Shown: positions 34,745 through 46,050, counted from the stretch's first letter. The stretch: 64,000 nucleotides of DNA from Edaphochlamys debaryana (GCA_016858145.1 JAEHOE010000009.1:434001-498000), one strand, 5' to 3'. The notes: a model not told the origin generated them from the letters alone. Translations and numbers: made by a program.

Positions 34745-36343
34745 GCGGGCACAGCGGCCTAGTTGGATTGAGTGGATTCAGCGGCTCGGGCGGATCCAGC
34801 AGATCCAACGGTGTGAGCGGATTGGATCCAGCGGCTGGAGCTGGAGATAAAGCGGGGTGGACCTGCTGGGGCTCAGCGCTGCCGCCTGGCGGCGGAGGGC
34901 GGCGCTTGAGAGGAAGGCATAGGCGGGTGGAGCGAGGCCTCGCAAGGGCGGAGGCAGGGCGCAGTGGAGGTTGAGTGAGGCTATCGAGGGCGGCCTGCGG
35001 CCGCGGTAGATGGACGGCTGCATTACAGCTGCAGCGCACGAGGGGCCCTACCAGAGCAGCGGCAAAGGGCCGAGGCGCTGGTTTCGGAGACGGGGACGGC
35101 CACGGTCACGGCGACAGCTGCTGAGGGCTGCCCTGCTCACGGAGCAGCCGCGGTATGGGGTATGGAGTGGGTATGGGCTTGCTTGCGTCTTCGCGGACCC
35201 TGGCCTCGTTGCCTGGCGCATGAGAACTTGTGGAGCTCGGAGCACTCGGGACGGGCGGCTGTCGAATGGATGCATGCTACCTGGAGCATGCTGCGGCCCG
35301 GCCGACCTAAAACAGTGTGGCCTGCGGTGGCGCGGAGGAGAGGTGGCTTTTACTAAGCAGTGCAGTGCAGTACGACAGATAGTACGACGACAGTTGTGAC
35401 AGTTGCGAGCTGGCGGCCTCGCGTGGTACGGGCTTGCGATGTGATGTGCAGTGGGTGGTTTGGGTGTTGACACTTGATTGGTTGAGGGCTGTGATTCATG
35501 GCCTCATGGTTTTGGGTGCGTGCCGGCTTTCCTTCGGCTCGAACGTTTGCGTGCTCGGGCTTCTTTCTCTCCGCATTACAAGGCAGAGCCGCATCGGCGC
35601 CGCCTGCGAAGGCCTTCTTTGCTCCTGTTACGTTCGGCGCGGTCCGCTGCGCTCGTCTTGAGGGCGGCGACTGGACGGATTGGGACCGGGGCAGCCCCTA
35701 TTGAAGGCTGCTCCGCGGCTCGGAGGCGTGTGGAGGAGGTATTCGTTCGTGTTGTGTGCCATGCGGGGCCTGGGGTGTTTGCCCCTTCGGACGCTGCGTG
35801 GGGCACGACGGCGCGTGCTGGTGTGGGGTTGCCCGGACGGACCTGTGCAGGAGCGGTTGATCCTGTCGGGTGTAATCACTTGCGGACGTGCGTCCAAGAG
35901 GATCCGAGCACCGATGCGCCGCCCTGGCTACCGAGTGCTGCCGAGCTGCGAACCATCAGGTAAGGTTTTGGGAGGGCTGTGTTGAGGGCATGGGATGCAT
36001 CAGGGCTGCGTGGGGTCGTCGCTGGGTGCCAAGGGCCGATGCCGTTCGTGTTGACCCGTGAGGCGGGATGCACGGCCCGTGACGGCGGCCAGTTGCGACG
36101 GCGCAGGCAGCGACACAGAGCAAGACCTGGTCCGGGTCAAACTTTTAGCGCGATGCTGGGTTAGCCCCACTTCCTGCACCTCTCTCGGGCTCTCTGCTCC
36201 CCGCTTGCGACGACCGCGCCGTCCATGGCATTCAGCGTGCGTGCGCACCTTACACAATATGCTCCAGTCGCAACCCCTTGAGTGATACTAGTGCCCAACA
36301 ACCGACAGGCCGGGCAAGGCAGTGGCATCGCGGCGAAGGCGTC
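34745..36343. promoter_or_regulatory. Intergenic region and promoter of the 36344 gene
   Basis: No exon is convincing. A TGTAA at 35871 may end the upstream membrane-protein transcript, though that would be a long 3' UTR. The last 550 bases share blocks with the region upstream of the sister gene at 40714: 35806 (ACGACGGCGCGTGCTGGT) with 40215, and 36052 (GACCCGTGAGGCGGGAT) with 40384. The promoter therefore seems to have duplicated with the gene. Confidence 0.45.
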
Positions 36344-39300
36344 ATGTCAGCGACTGCGATCATCGCGGCGGTGTTCCCCGGCGACAGCCTCTCAGCTCAA
36401 GGGCTTCCTGAAACCAAGCTGCGTCGCATTATCGCAACTTGGCTCGCCTCGAGCGAAGACCCAAGCGTGGGGCGGCTAGCGGCGCAACTGCTGATCCTCA
36501 ACCATTGGCTTCGCCAGAAGCAGGCGGGTGAGCTGCTAGGTCCGTGCCCCCGCTGCCCCTCACCTGGTCTCAGCCCAGCGCGAGTACAGGCCAGGGCTTA
36601 TCCGCCTGCTTTGCACACATGTAGAACCGCTGCCCCTGCTTACCTGTTCATCTACCCTTCCGACCCTTGCCTCCCCGGCAGATCTTTGGCTTCACCCGGC
36701 GTACGCCTGGCCCAAGCTCAAGCCCTTTCTGCTCGCGCCCGAGAGCCAGGGCGCGTTCGTGGTCGAGGAGGACGTCGCAAGCCGCGACGTTGTCCGCCTC
36801 GACATGGACGCTCTGCGGCGCGCAGCGGCAGGACGGGTCACCGCCGTCAGCGCAGGCGACGCCGGCGGCCCCTTGAAGTCCGCTGCTCACCGGCTGAACG
36901 ACGCCCTGCTCCGTCGCTTCCCGGCCCCGCCCAAGACCTCAGACGTCGACGGAGATGACCACGGCTTCGCGCGGCTGAGCGCTGCCGCCAAGCGCGGCAT
37001 CACGTGGCTTCTGGCCATGGCGCCACCCCGGTTCCAGCTGCACCTGACCCAGATCGGGGGGGACCTGCCGCGGTACATGGGCGGTATGAAGCCGCCGGGC
37101 AAGCTGAGGGCGCTCTGTGACGAGGAGCCCGACGTGTTCCACACGTTCGTACAGGTACGACAGTGTTACCGACCCCGGCGAGAATAGGGATTAGGCTGGC
37201 GGATGTAACTAACCTCCGCCGTCGCATTCGCAGAACGGCAGCGATGCACTGGTGCGGCTGGTGTGCCCCGCCTTCCTCGCGCTGGCGGCGGAGCTCGCGG
37301 GCGAGAAGCAGGCGACCGCCGCCAACCCACCTCCGCCAATCGGCCCTGGCAGCTCTGGAGCCGCCACCTCGCCGCCGCCGTTTGGCCTCGGCGGCTCCGG
37401 TGCTATCGATACCGGTCAGGGCGACATGAGCACCGGCAAGCAGCTGTGGAATGCGCTGTTTGAGCGCTTTCCAGCGACGGGCGATCGGACGGCCAACGCC
37501 GCCAAGCGCGCGGCCGCCAGACTCCTGGCTGGGTCGCCCTCGCACGCCATCCCCTTGGCGACCTTGGGCTCTGAGGTGCCCAAGCTCATGGGCGGCGTCA
37601 AGCCCTCTCGCAAGCTGCGGACGCTGTGCGAGGAGGAGCCGGACGTGTTCGCCGTCTGGCTGCAGGCGAGTGGGAGCAAGGACGGGGCGGGGCAGGCTAA
37701 GGCTGGCGTAGCAAGGCGTAGCAAGCAGGGCTAGCAGGGCTTGGCATGCGATGCCCCAGATTGCCGCTGCTAGCGTGTGCGCAGTGCTGACCGCGGTGCT
37801 CCTCGCCCACAGCCCCCGAGCACCTGCATGGTGCGGCTGGTGTGGGCGGCGCTGGCCCGGCTGGGCGAGGCGGCGGTGGCCAGGGCGGCGGCCGGGACCT
37901 CTGCTGCGTCGTGCAGCGCCTGGGCTCCAGACTCCTACGCCGCAGCACCAGCGGGCCCGCTGTACGGCGGCGGCGAGGCGGCCGCTGCATGGGGTGCGGC
38001 ACCGGATGGAGAGGGGGATGAGACGGACGACCTGCTAGCCCTCATGGGCGTGGGTTCGGCTGGGGCGCATCCTCATCAGGCGTGGCAGGCGGCGGGGCCC
38101 CCGGCGCCTCCACCCGGGCCCCGCCCCATCGCGGCGGGCGCCCTGCCTGCTGCGGGATCCACAGTGAGGAAGAAGGCGATATGGAGCGCGCTGTTGGCGC
38201 GCTTCCCCTCTCCCGGCCGAGCGCCGGAGTTGGAGCCGGAGCGGCTCCGCATGGGCGCCAAGCGCTTCGTCGCCAAGGGCCTGGCGGAGGCACCGGGGCA
38301 CGAGCTGGAGCTCGATGACTTGGTTCGGGGCCTGCCGCCACACCTGCTTCAGGGCAGCGTGGGGCCAGTCGTGGACCAGCTTTGGGCGCTGTGCGAGGAG
38401 GAGCCGGACGTGTTCGCCGTGTGGCTGCAGGTGAGGCGGAGCTGTTGCGGTTTGGCAAGCAGGGAGCGAGGCGGCTGAGTCAAGGAGGCTTAGTATCCCT
38501 CTCGATGGCGTGATGTGCTTGCCTTATGAGTTGAGCGCCTGCCAGCTTCCAGCGCCTGTCCGACTGGCCTTCTGCCAATTCTAGCTCCTTTACCCTCCCC
38601 ATCACAGCCGCCGAGCACGTGGCTGGTGCGGCTAGTGTGGACTGAGCTGGCGGCGCTGGGCGAGGCGGCGGCCGGCACGGCACCGCGCCCTCAGCACGGC
38701 ACGGTGACGGCAGCGGGGATGGCGGCGGGGGACGAGCAGGTGTTGCCCGTCCCCGCCCTCGTACCGGCCGTGGTGGTGGACCGGCCGGCCTCGGTGCCGG
38801 CTCCGCTCCCACAACCGCGCTCACAGCCCGTGCCGGTGCCGATCCCGGTCCCGGTCCCAGTCCCGATGCCGATGCCGATGCCGGTGCCAGTCCCTGCGGC
38901 GGAGTCCGGCCTCGAGGCGCCACCGGCGGCGGCGCTCCTGCCGGACGCGCCTGAAAGGCTGGTGTCCGACCCCTTCACCCCCGCCCTGGCGGCCATGCTG
39001 CAGCACTGCCGTGCGTGCACACACCTGGGCCTTGCCGTACACTCGTACGGCGGGGCTCCGGCGGTCGTGTGCCTGTACGCGCCGCCGGTGGTGGACGCAG
39101 CGGAGGCAGGAGTGGCGGAGGCAGGGGCCGCGGCGGTGTATGTGGTGGACTTGACGACCGCAGAGGGCTTGCGCGGCGGCGGCAGGGCGGGGGCTGACGC
39201 TGCGCGGATGCTGCTGCTCAGCCTGCGATCGCTGCTGGAGGATGAGAACGTGGGCAAGGTGGTGCACGGAAGGGAGCAGGTAGGCGCATGCACGTAGAGG

Positions 39301-39941
39301 GCCGAACGGGGTTGCAAGTCGTTTTTGATTGGCTAAGGGCCTTCCTTGAGAGCAGGTGGACAGGGCTGCGGGGTGCTGTTTCTATGCCGTCTCTTGTGAG
39401 CTTGCGTGCCCGTAGCTATGCCCTGACCCGGGTCGTCCCTGGCATGTAGGTTCGTGCGCTCGAGGCGGCCTGCGGGGGTGCGGTTGTCACTCCCCTGCTC
39501 GACACACGACTCGTGGTCAAGGGTCTGGCGGCGATGATGGACCTGCCGCCGCCACCGCCACCGCCGCCGCCACCACCCCCGCCGCCTCCGGGATTCGCTG
39601 CAAGCACTGCCGGCCGCTCCTTGGCTGGATCTGGAATGGAGCCCGCTGCGATAGCGAGCGCCCACGTCAGCGCGCTGCGCTCCGGCCTGGCGGCGGCGGG
39701 GCTGTGGGCGGACCGACCGGATCTGCTGGCGGTGCTCTCGGCGGTCCACTTTGCGGCGCTGAGGGATGAGCTGGGGCCGGGCGACGGCGGCGGCGCTGCG
39801 TGGGGCAGCCGGCCGCTGAGCCCGAGCCAGGTGGCGGCGGCGGCGGCCAGCGCCCGGCACCTCCCGGAGCTGGAGACGGCGCTATGGGAGGCGAGCTATG
39901 CGGTGTCCGCGGGGAAGGTGGGGCTGCGGATGCTAGGATAG
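36344..39941 (+). CDS. LOTUS-like / exonuclease-fold protein, compact intact copy
   Basis: Six exons: 36344-36527, 36682-37154, 37234-37665, 37813-38430, 38608-39279, 39450-39941; all phases agree, product 956 aa. Order: AFPG-type half module (VFPGDSLSAQGLPE...RRIIATWLASS), completed after a phase-1 intron by [18 protein letters not shown] and VRLD; three modules of the second type, each ending LC(D/E)EEPDVF and completed after a phase-0 intron by VRLVCP or VRLVW; a Pro-Val/Pro-Met hinge; then the exonuclease fold ([52 protein letters not shown]). Intron 3 starts with GC (CAG|GCGAGT at 37666), a rare GC-AG intron where sister genes have GT. The first ATG in frame with the module is at 36344. 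This is the cleanest reference copy for the family. Confidence 0.82.
37666..37812 (+). other. GC-AG intron
   Basis: The donor reads CTGCAG|GCGAGT, while equivalent donors in the paralogs read CTGCAG|GTGAGG. Splicing here gives a 432-nt exon (144 codons) in phase with its neighbours, so a GC donor fits. Read-through instead runs to a stop at 37734. Confidence 0.65.
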
Positions 39942-40713
39942 CGGTGGCGACGGGGTCTGGTGCTTGAAGCGCGGATGCAAGGCGGTCGGCCCATGAGGCC
40001 ATGGCATGTTGTGCTTCCCTGCGCGAGGGTGTCGGCAGCTGACGTATGCACTCGTGCCTGTGACCATGTCAGCGGTAGCGTTTGTATGGTCTTGCAGAAT
40101 GGCTCTCTCGCTGCAGACGTGAGTTGGGCGTGGTGCAGAAGACTGTTGGCGGAGGGGGATGCGGTGGGCTTTCGGAAGATGTCGTTCGTTCGAAGATGTC
40201 GATGTTTGCTGCGGACGACGGCGCGTGCTGGTACGGGGTCGCTCGCCGGGCCTGCAGGGAGCGGTTGCTCGTTCCAAGAGCGCCTGAGTCTTGACGCGTA
40301 GCGCCCCGAGGTGAAGTGCCGGCAGGTGAGGGAGGTCGGGCTGGGCGGGCATGGGAAGGCACGACCTGTGCCGCGACCCGGTGGCGACCCGTGAGGCGGG
40401 ATCTCGCACCCGTGACGGTAAATACAGATTTGATGCATAAGGCAGCCCCGCGCGGCTCTGTGGGCCGCAAACTCAATAACTTGGTCTGTGGTGCTCGCAG
40501 AGTGCATCGCGCACCACACCGCCCTGGCCCGGCTCACAACAATCGCTGCAGTTTCGTGGCCTTACTTCGCGTGGCAGCAGCACAAGTTTTCCGCAGCTGC
40601 GATGCCATGATCAGGCCTAACAGGCTGCAGCTGTCATAGGCGACGGCTTCGCGGTCGCGGTCGCGGTCGCGGTCGCGGTCGCGGTCGCGGTCGCGGTCGC
40701 GGTGTTGAGCGCC
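39942..40713. promoter_or_regulatory. Spacer between tandem family copies
   Basis: The 3' flank of the first copy (39974 onward, GCGCGGATGCAAGG...) resembles the 3' flank of the second copy at 55028. The right part resembles the promoter side of the first copy. Together these mark a tandem duplication unit of gene plus spacer. No exon is seen. Confidence 0.45.
40651..40704. repeat. Hexanucleotide tandem repeat (GGTCGC)n
   Basis: About eight uninterrupted copies of GGTCGC end ten bases before the start codon at 40714, so they lie in the 5' UTR or core promoter of that gene. The sister gene at 36344 lacks it. Confidence 0.85.
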
Positions 40714-41359
40714 ATGGCATTGGAGATCGTGTTCTACATCGGCGTGGCCTTTCCCGGCAGTGGCGTCTCAGCTCAAGGCCTGCCCGAGGCCAAGCTGCGC
40801 CGCATTATCGCAACCTGGCTTGCCTCGAGCCCTGATCAGAGCTTGGGTCAGCTGTCGGCGCAGCTCCCCAACCTGGGCCACTTCCTCAAGCTGCAGCATG
40901 CGGGTACGTGATGAGCTGGGGGCCTGGGGCACTCAGGAGGACAGTCCACCCAGAGTCCTTTGTCTCCTTCTCTCCTCTGCGGCCTAAACTGAGGCTGAGC
41001 CGGTGTGAACTGGTTCAAGTGTCATAGCTCATAGGTCACCCTGCCCATCCCCACCTCGCGCCGTCCTGCCTCCCTCCCAGGCACATGGCTCAACCCGGCC
41101 TACGCCTGGCCCAAGCTCAAGCCCTTCCTGCTCGCGCCCGAGAGCCGGGGCGCGTTCGTGATTGAGTCAGACGCCGCAAACCGCGACATCGTCCGACTGG
41201 ACACGAGAGCTCTGCGACGGGCAGCGTCTGCACGGACACTGGCGGCGGCGGGCCCGAGTATCGGCTCCGGCGGAGCTGGTGCCGCCGCCGGGACTGCCAC
41301 ATCCGCGGCGCAGCGGCTGTCGGAAGCCCTGCTCTTCCGCTTCCCTGCCCCACCTAAAC

Positions 41360-44123
41360 GGGCAACCCCACTGCACCATGCCACCAACACGAACCCCTCA
41401 AGTATAGATCGACTGCGCCCCTTCCAGCAGAACTGCGCACCATTGCCGCCGACGACCCCCGACTCGCCAGCTTTGTCGACGCAAACAGCACTCCACAACC
41501 CAACACACAGAAGCTGATCACGCGCTTTTACCCGCGAAAACAAGCCCAGCCCGAATGGACCGGCTGGGCGGTCAACGGCACACCAGCAGACACCCCGCCC
41601 CTGGCACAACAACCCCCGGACGCAACCCCTGCCTCCGACAACCCAGACGCCGCCATGCATGATAACAACCCCGCCCCACCCGCCCCAACTAACCCGAGGA
41701 GCGCCGCAACCCACCGCATAGGCCGCCCCCGCCCCAACGCCCGGCAGCGCCAGAAGGAGTTCATTGAGAACAACACCAGGACCTCTCACCCCAGCCTAAA
41801 GCGCAACCCTGCTTATCACAGTTCCATTTATGATCCAGACCCCGACGAGCAACCGCCCGCGACGGCCAACTGGCGCGTGCGCCGGAGCCCTGCTGGACCC
41901 CCGCGGGCAGCAGGCGCCAACCCAGCACAGCCCGCCCTCACTGATCCCCCAACGCACCAGGGTGAAGCACTGTTTCTCATGAACGCCCGAACAGCGTTCA
42001 AAGCGCTGATGGCCGATATCCCCACCCTTGGCTGGATACCACAAGGGCATCCGCCGGCCTGGCGCAGCCGCTTCAAGGACCCCGCCAACGGCCCTAACAT
42101 CTCTAGACATATTCAAGCCCGCTTGGATGAGCCCAAACCCCTCTACTGGGACACGGTCTCTGACAACGGGGAAACCCACCGGACCCGCAACACGGTACTG
42201 GATTACCTTGCTGAGATACCCCCGCAACCAGCGGGTGGCCAAGACCCTGAAGGCCCCGCCACCCCACAAACAGCGTGGCCATGGCATGGCGAGCAGAGAC
42301 TGGATATCAGCCGAGAGGACCCCGTAGCTCCCAGCCCGCCCGCCCGCCCCCCCCATAGGCGACCACCCACAACAGGTGCTCGTCGTACACGCATGAAGAA
42401 GGCCCCCATTAAAAGGGACTGGCGGCTGGCCCGCCGGCAGATCCTAGACGGGACTATCCGCCTCCGTGACACAACCCATAAAGATGCGATTCTCTCCACT
42501 CAGCTAGTCTTCTGCCTTTATAATGATACTGAAGAAGTTGAACAGGTTGTGGCCGGGCCCTACCACACCAACACCACACTACCCCCCACGGGCGCAGGAC
42601 CACGCAAACGAAACCGCAACACACCAGCCCCCCCAACCGCCGTAGAGCCACAGACGGCAGAGCTACAGCAGACCCTAGCAACCCTTAAGCGCGAACGCCC
42701 GGAACTGGAAGCCTCCATCACCACCGCGTCCCAAAAATACTTCCTAGTAAGATGGAAGGACAGCATTGTGCCCCTCGGAGCTATCAAAGCGTATGAAGAC
42801 CTCTGCTACAAGCCGGACCGGATGAGCCGAGCCGGCACACGCCATGATGGCACCGCACGGACCACCCACGGAGGGTACGGTACCGGTATAGGCGAACACA
42901 TGCGCCGTATCACTTGGAAACCCTCAACCGAGCCTGGCGCCACCATGACTCAGGGCCACGGCCTAGAATGGGTCAAGGCCGTACATAGCCACCTCACGCG
43001 CACCGCCGGACCTGCCCCCAAGCGCACTAAGCGCGGACTCGACGAGCACCTTAGCAACGAACAGCGACAAGGACTCTGGCAGCCCCCACCTGACCCACTC
43101 ACCCTCACCCGTCACCAGACCCTGCACGCCCACATAACCATTGAGCCGCACGCAGCAAACCCCGATCTTGACATCACCCCCACCGGCAGGTATGAACTGG
43201 CCGTACCCAATGACGCTGGACACCCTGCCCGGGTGTACAACCCTACCGGCCGGTGCATAGGCACCGTTCCACAGGACCGCCTCGCAGTCTTGTGGGAGCG
43301 GTACGACCACCACAGAGTATACTACCCCGACACGCACACAGCCCACACAGCGGGAGGACCACGTCCCTTCCCAGAAGACCTAGCAAGGCTACTACTCCGC
43401 ACAGCAGCGCAATCTAAGCGCAAAGGCAAAAACACGAATGCGCCAACTGTCCCAGCAGCCGCTCTCCCCGAAGCCCTGCGAACAGCAGTCCAAGCCGCCC
43501 TCGGGGAACCACCCACCGAATGCTTTACCGGTCCCCTCACGGCCTCCGCACGAACCATAAGATATTACTCCGACAACGAGGCAGATCAGCTGTTTGGTGC
43601 CGACGTAGGCATGTTCAAGCACATCTGGTCCGGCCCCCACCTTGTGTATGCCCCCGGCCAACCAAACATAGCACGCGACACACTTGACTGGGCCCTAGCC
43701 TGCGCTGAGGCTGTGACAGATGCCCCGCTCGCCATGGTCCTGATTACCAATAGGAAACTGTGCGGGCCATACACGCTCCGGCTTGGCCATCCAAATATTA
43801 CAGCCGTGGGCACCCTAACCAAAGACCCGGCGCCCAATAATGCGGCCCCTGAGGATGAGAACCGAGTGACAGAGAAAAGAACGGCCCTTGATGTCCTGTT
43901 GGTTACCAACAACCCGGAATTGCCCCCCGTTGAGGATCAAGTGTACCTTGCAGGCACACCTGACCGCCTAACTAATGCTTTGCGAGAGGTGGAGGGCTAC
44001 ACGCTCAAGCCCGCACAGCCCCCTGCTCAGAGCTCAAACCCCCCAAATCCCTCTAACCCCTCCAGCCGGATCCGGAAGGCCCTTCACGCCCTTCAACACC
44101 GCCCACGGTCAGACCTGCCCTGA
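41360..44123 (+). CDS. Retroelement polyprotein, N-terminal part (fragment)
   Basis: The frame is open from the insertion boundary (no start needed upstream of the ATG at 41655) to the TGA at 44121. A Pro-rich first part leads to a chromodomain-like stretch (KYFLVRWKDSIVPLGAIKAY, about 42736-42795). The last third contains ECFTGPLTASARTIRYY, then LFGADVGMFKHIW and PLAMVLITNRK (about 43515-43760). Its spacing resembles the PCIF1-type N6-adenine methyltransferase domain (ECFASPLN..., FGS..., PLSFIVFIPEW), although the NPPF catalytic motif is not evident. The following codons continue in the same frame into the RNase H part. Confidence 0.55.
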
Positions 44124-45746
44124 TACACGGGGGCGGTAGACACCACCGACCCCACAACCCTGGCGCCGCTGCTCACCGAGTTAACCAGTAAGTTCCCGGA
44201 CACGTTCCCCAGACAACACAACGCAAATGCCGCCATCTACACAGACGGCAGCGCCCGTAAGCAACCCGACGGCGCACACACGCTAGGAGCCTCCATGTAC
44301 GACCCCACTAAAGATGCAGGCGACCGCACAACCCACATAGACCCCAATGGAGGGCAAGTGAACACCATCACACGTGCAGAGCTCTCGGCCATAGCCTTTG
44401 CCCTTCGGGACTCCACTGAGAGACCAGACTTGACCGTCTGGACAGACAGCGTTGCCTCCCTCTACCTAACACGCAGGATGCTATTCAACCCCCTGCGACT
44501 GACCCTATCTAAACACCGCGCCCTCCTGTCCTGCATTGCAGGGTTGATCTGGACCCGAAGCAACAACGGGCTCCACACTGCCCTAAGAAAATGCCCCGCC
44601 CATGTAGGAGTGGCCGGCAATGAAGCAGCCGACAAAGGAGCTACCGACGTCGCCAAAGGTATCATCCCTGAAGAACAACTGCGCACAGAAACATCAGACA
44701 ATGCACCGTTTGAAAGCCTCCCCGCCTGGGCCATATCTGCCAAGGATGGACGATGGGCCAACGACCTCAACCGGGGCATCCTGGGGCTTATGCCAGCCAG
44801 TGTCCACTACGGGTACACGAATGAAGGTATCTATGCAGGGCTGTGGCATCAAGCCCTAGAACACATTTGCCCCCACACCAGCCACGCAGGCTATGACCAC
44901 CACAAGACCACCGGCCTATGGAAACGAGTATTTGACTACCGCTGGGGCCAGCTGTGGAATGCTAAACTCGCTAAGCGGTTTCAATGCCCCCTCTCAGGAA
45001 AGCGCGGATCAGGGCCGACTTCAGATGGGCTCTGCCCTCTGTGCAAGGCACTTGGTGCCCGCACCCAAGACGGCGGCGGACATATGTTGGGCGGCTGTAT
45101 AGAACCCGGCCTCAAGGGGCACTACATTGCCCGGCACAATGAAGCAGTGCAGGTTATTGCTCGATGTATAAGGCAGTACAGCCCCTCCGGCGGCTGTTAT
45201 ATGGTTATGGACGCCAACGCAGCTGCCAACACCCCCGACTACTCCGCAGGCACACGCCTCCCCCCATGGCTCTTCCCAAGCAAGGGGAGTACGTATGCTT
45301 GTCCCCACCGCCCCGATCTGCTGCTTATCCCAGGCCTCCCCCTGCGTGAAGGTATGCGACCTGACTACAAGCCGCCGCCACGCACGGCCCGGGCAACAAT
45401 AACTATCCACATCGTGGAAGTTGGCTACTGCTCGGACCTCAACCACCCTGACAAGGCGGCGGCAAAGCTGCTGCAGCATCAGGAGCTTGCGACCATGCTA
45501 AGAGCTGAGGGATGGAGAGTGGAACTGACGCCTACGCATGTAGTGACACTTGGGTTCGGCGGCACAATCTCTAAGACATTACCCAAGCTGCTGACGACAG
45601 TATTTAGGATCCCAACGGTCTTGGCTCGGAACTGCTGTTTGAAACTCCACCGGATGGCTGTTATCAGGCTGAACAACATTGTAGCGCACAGACGCAACCT
45701 AGAACGCAAGGCACATGGGAACCACTTTGCACCAGGCCGAGAGTAG
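44124..45746 (+). CDS. Retroelement RNase H / zinc knuckle / PD-ExK-like endonuclease part
   Basis: This continues the frame of the previous entry after one TGA; the first internal ATG is at 44295. RNase H residues are all visible: IYTDGSA (first Asp), TRAELSAIAFAL (Glu), WTDSVASLYL (Asp) and HVGVAGNEAADKGA (His and last Asp), about 44215-44650. A CCHC-type knuckle follows (CPLCKALG...GGGHMLGGC, about 45031-45100). Then comes RPDLLLIPG followed by ITIHIVEVGYCSDLN (about 45310-45440), which reads like the PD...E-x-x core of a restriction-like endonuclease, with a conserved-looking tail (TPTHVVTLGFGGTI). It ends at a TAG at 45744. It probably served target cleavage and removal of RNA after reverse transcription. 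Confidence 0.75.
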   Translation, partial: YTGAVDTTDPTTLAPLLTELTSKFPDTFPRQHNANAAIYTDGSARKQPDGAHTLGASMYDPTKDAGDRTTHIDPNGGQVNTITRAELSAIAFALRDSTERPDLTVWTDSVASLYLTRRMLFNPLRLTLSKHRALLSCIAGLIWTRSNNGLHTALRKCPAHVGVAGNEAADKGATDVAKGIIPEEQLRTETSDNAPFESLPAWAISAKDGRWANDLNRGILGLMPASVHYGYTNEGIYAGLWHQALEHICPHTSHAGYDHHKTTGLWKRVFDYRWGQLWNAKLAKRFQCPLSGKRGSGPTSDGLCPLCKALGARTQDGGGHMLGGCIEPGLKGHYIARHNEAVQVIARCIRQYSPSGGCYMVMDANAAANTPDYSAGTRLPPWLFPSKGSTYACPHRPDLLLIPGLPLREGMRPDYKPPPRTARATITIHIVEVGYCSDLNHPDKAAAKLLQHQELATMLRAEGWRVELTPTHVVTLGFGGTISKTLPKLLTTVFRIPTVLARNCCLKLHRMAVIRLNNIVAHRRNLERKAHGNHFAPGRE

Positions 45747-45953
45747 GTTTTACTAAGTGATGGACCTGCCGGGGCGAGGGCCCGGCGGGTGCGGCCAAGG
45801 CAGTGGCCGGTGGTGGGGCGTTGATTCTGCCCCGCCCCCTTAACCCCGAAGTGGGGCACGCACGGGTTCGCCCGTTGCGTAGCTATTATTATTATTATTG
45901 CCTGATGATGAAATTTCTATTATTAAAAATGTGGGCGGGAAACTTTCTGTAAA

Positions 45954-46050
45954 GGACCCAGGCGGTAGGGGAGAAGGCAGCCCGGGACCCAGGCAATAGG
46001 TGGGAAGCAACAGGTAGCCCGGGACCCAGGCCGTGGGTGGGGGAGGGCGG
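45954..46050. repeat. Three imperfect ~33-bp tandem repeats
   Basis: The unit GGGACCCAGGC(G/A/C)..TAGGTGGG...AGCCC occurs three times just after the retroelement tail, with a further decayed unit near 46138. Its function is unknown; it may belong to the element into which the retroelement inserted. Confidence 0.6.

Larger units (their letters stand above)
41360..45900 (+). mobile_element. 5'-truncated non-LTR-type retroelement
   Basis: One reading frame runs from the junction to 45746, broken only by a TGA at 44121. Codon use is less GC-biased than in the host genes. The 3' end has a short ATTATTATTATT tract (45886-45897), typical of LINE tails. The RNase H, zinc-knuckle and nuclease-like order at the C-terminus fits RNH-bearing non-LTR elements of algae (Dualen-like and relatives). 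No reverse transcriptase motif is present; it would lie upstream of the truncation or belong to another element. 5' truncation at the target junction fits target-primed reverse transcription. Confidence 0.65.

Noticed and set aside
40651..40704. Hexamer array as a CRISPR or telomere-like repeat
   Set aside because: The six-base unit has no spacers and no relation to the algal telomere repeat; it is a plain microsatellite.
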